Below are positions 63,400-64,000 of a DNA stretch of 64,000 bases, one piece after another; within the stretch, counting starts at the first letter, position 1, and every line of letters starts with the position of its first letter. Below the pieces are notes generated by a model. That model was given only the letters and a program-made list of their open reading frames with translations, was not told the DNA's origin and did no database searches. Source of the DNA: Lepidodermella squamata (lineage: Eukaryota > Gastrotricha); the NCBI GenBank assembly GCA_047495785.1, contig JBLDXI010000002.1:1736001-1800000 (forward strand), in the 5' to 3' direction. The translations under genes were made by a program, and so were the position numbers.

Positions 63400-64000
63400 A
63401 TGAGGCAACTTTTGGTGCTGGCCTGCTTGGTCGCAATGGCTGCTGCCCAGCAAGTAACCACTAGAGCCGGCCCTACAACAGCTAGAGCAGCTACTACAAC
63501 AGCTAGACCAGCCGCCGCGACTACCGCTAGGGCAGCAACCACAGCAGCCAGAGCTGTTACCACTGCAGCAGCCGCTACTACAACAAGAGCCGCCGTAGTA
63601 ACAACGGCTGCGGCTACCACTGCCCGAGCTGCCACAGCAGCTGCAGCAACTACCGCCAGGGTGGTCGCGACTACAGCAGCGGCAGCGGCTACAGTTAAGG
63701 CTGCTGCAGCAACCACTGCTGCCGGGGCAACCACAGTCAAAGCCGGGGCAACCACTGCAGCTGGTAGCACAGTTGCCGCTGGAACTACCGCGGCAGCGTA
63801 AGAAATTGAATTTAGCTATAATTCCGCCAAATTATTCTTTCCCTAGTGTTACAAGGGCGATTGCGAGCTTGGCCGGTGACACCAACGCCACGGCTGTTAG
63901 CGGCAATGATACTGCTGCTAGCAACAATGCTACTGCCTCCGGAAACAAAACCATATCGAGAAGTGAGGCGGATCCGTTTGATAGGCTCGACTCGCGTACT
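63400..64000 (+). CDS. Secreted Ala/Thr-rich repeat protein, cut by window end
   Basis: Exon 1 is 63400-63797 and exon 2 starts at 63847 and runs past the window. Signal peptide MRQLLVLACLVAMAAAQ, then about 115 residues almost only of Ala, Thr, Arg and Val in irregular ATTARAATT-type units, changing to TTAAGATTVKAG. Exon 2 is less repetitive (NATAVSGNDTAASNNATASG) with N-glycosylation sites, then charged. Such Ala/Thr tracts are expected to be heavily O-glycosylated, as in mucins; an Ala-Ala-Thr motif is also typical of antifreeze glycoproteins, but the spacing here is not the regular tripeptide. The function is unknown and the C-terminus unseen. Confidence 0.7.

Noticed and set aside
63360-63770. 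Ala/Val-rich minus-strand frame
   Set aside because: Antisense of the Ala/Thr repeat gene, which has a signal peptide and splice site on the plus strand.
1-64000. CRISPR arrays, operons, ribosome binding sites or phage genes
   Set aside because: The window is eukaryotic: introns, poly(A) signals and animal gene families; short aaggagg strings are chance.

Overview
The window is from an animal genome, most likely a nematode; another small-genome ecdysozoan such as a tardigrade cannot be excluded and no species can be named. The evidence is AT-rich intergenic DNA, many short introns (often 45-70 bases) with GT...(T/C/A)AG borders, genes close together on both strands, three tandem Patched-related (PTR) genes of the kind expanded in nematodes, and nematode-like divergent GPCRs. 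No bacterial, organellar or viral genes were seen. Exon boundaries were worked out by hand from reading frame, splice signals and paralogue comparison. All coordinates are gene spans, with exons listed in the evidence.

Layout. 0.6-3 kb: a GH13 maltase-type alpha-glucosidase (+). 4.3-5.1 kb: a small coiled-coil gene (+). 5.5-6.4 kb: a divergent homeobox gene (-). 6.4-9.2 kb: gene-free DNA with repeats and a broken copy of a PTR 3' end. 9.3-11.9 kb: a secreted chitin-binding/LamG-like protein (+). 12.1-12.3 kb: a possible tiny tail-anchored protein (-). 13.1-31.4 kb: three PTR genes (-), with an intronless secreted amidase (-) and an aminergic-like GPCR (+) between them. 31.7-33.8 kb: three tandem paralogues (-) for small secreted proteins with a C-x9-CNRN module, a family I do not recognise. 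34.5-37.6 kb: two tandem divergent GPCRs (+). 38.2-39.4 kb: an ankyrin-repeat protein with a signal peptide (+). 41.2-44.4 kb: an MFS sugar-transporter-like protein (+). 44.7-47.2 kb: a nicotinic receptor alpha-type subunit (+). 47.4-55.9 kb: four genes for secreted PAN/apple-like proteins. 57.2-60.1 kb: an EF-hand protein phosphatase, PPEF/RdgC type (-). 63.4 kb to the end: an Ala/Thr-rich secreted protein cut by the window edge.

Themes. Many products are secreted or membrane proteins: cuticle or mucus proteins (chitin-binding, PAN, Thr-rich), sterol-sensing PTR proteins often linked to cuticle and secretion in nematodes, and signalling proteins (GPCRs, nicotinic receptor, candidate secreted ligands). 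Local duplication is pervasive: PTR x3, C-x9-CNRN x3, GPCR x2, PAN x4. Introns and gaps carry short non-autonomous elements: a mariner-like pair with TA borders, several palindromic elements and other dispersed repeats. The best candidate for something undescribed is the C-x9-CNRN family beside two orphan-type GPCRs. Next are PTR-3, which has lost both transport motifs while keeping an intact reading frame, and a 60-base in-frame, stop-free intron inside a homeodomain.
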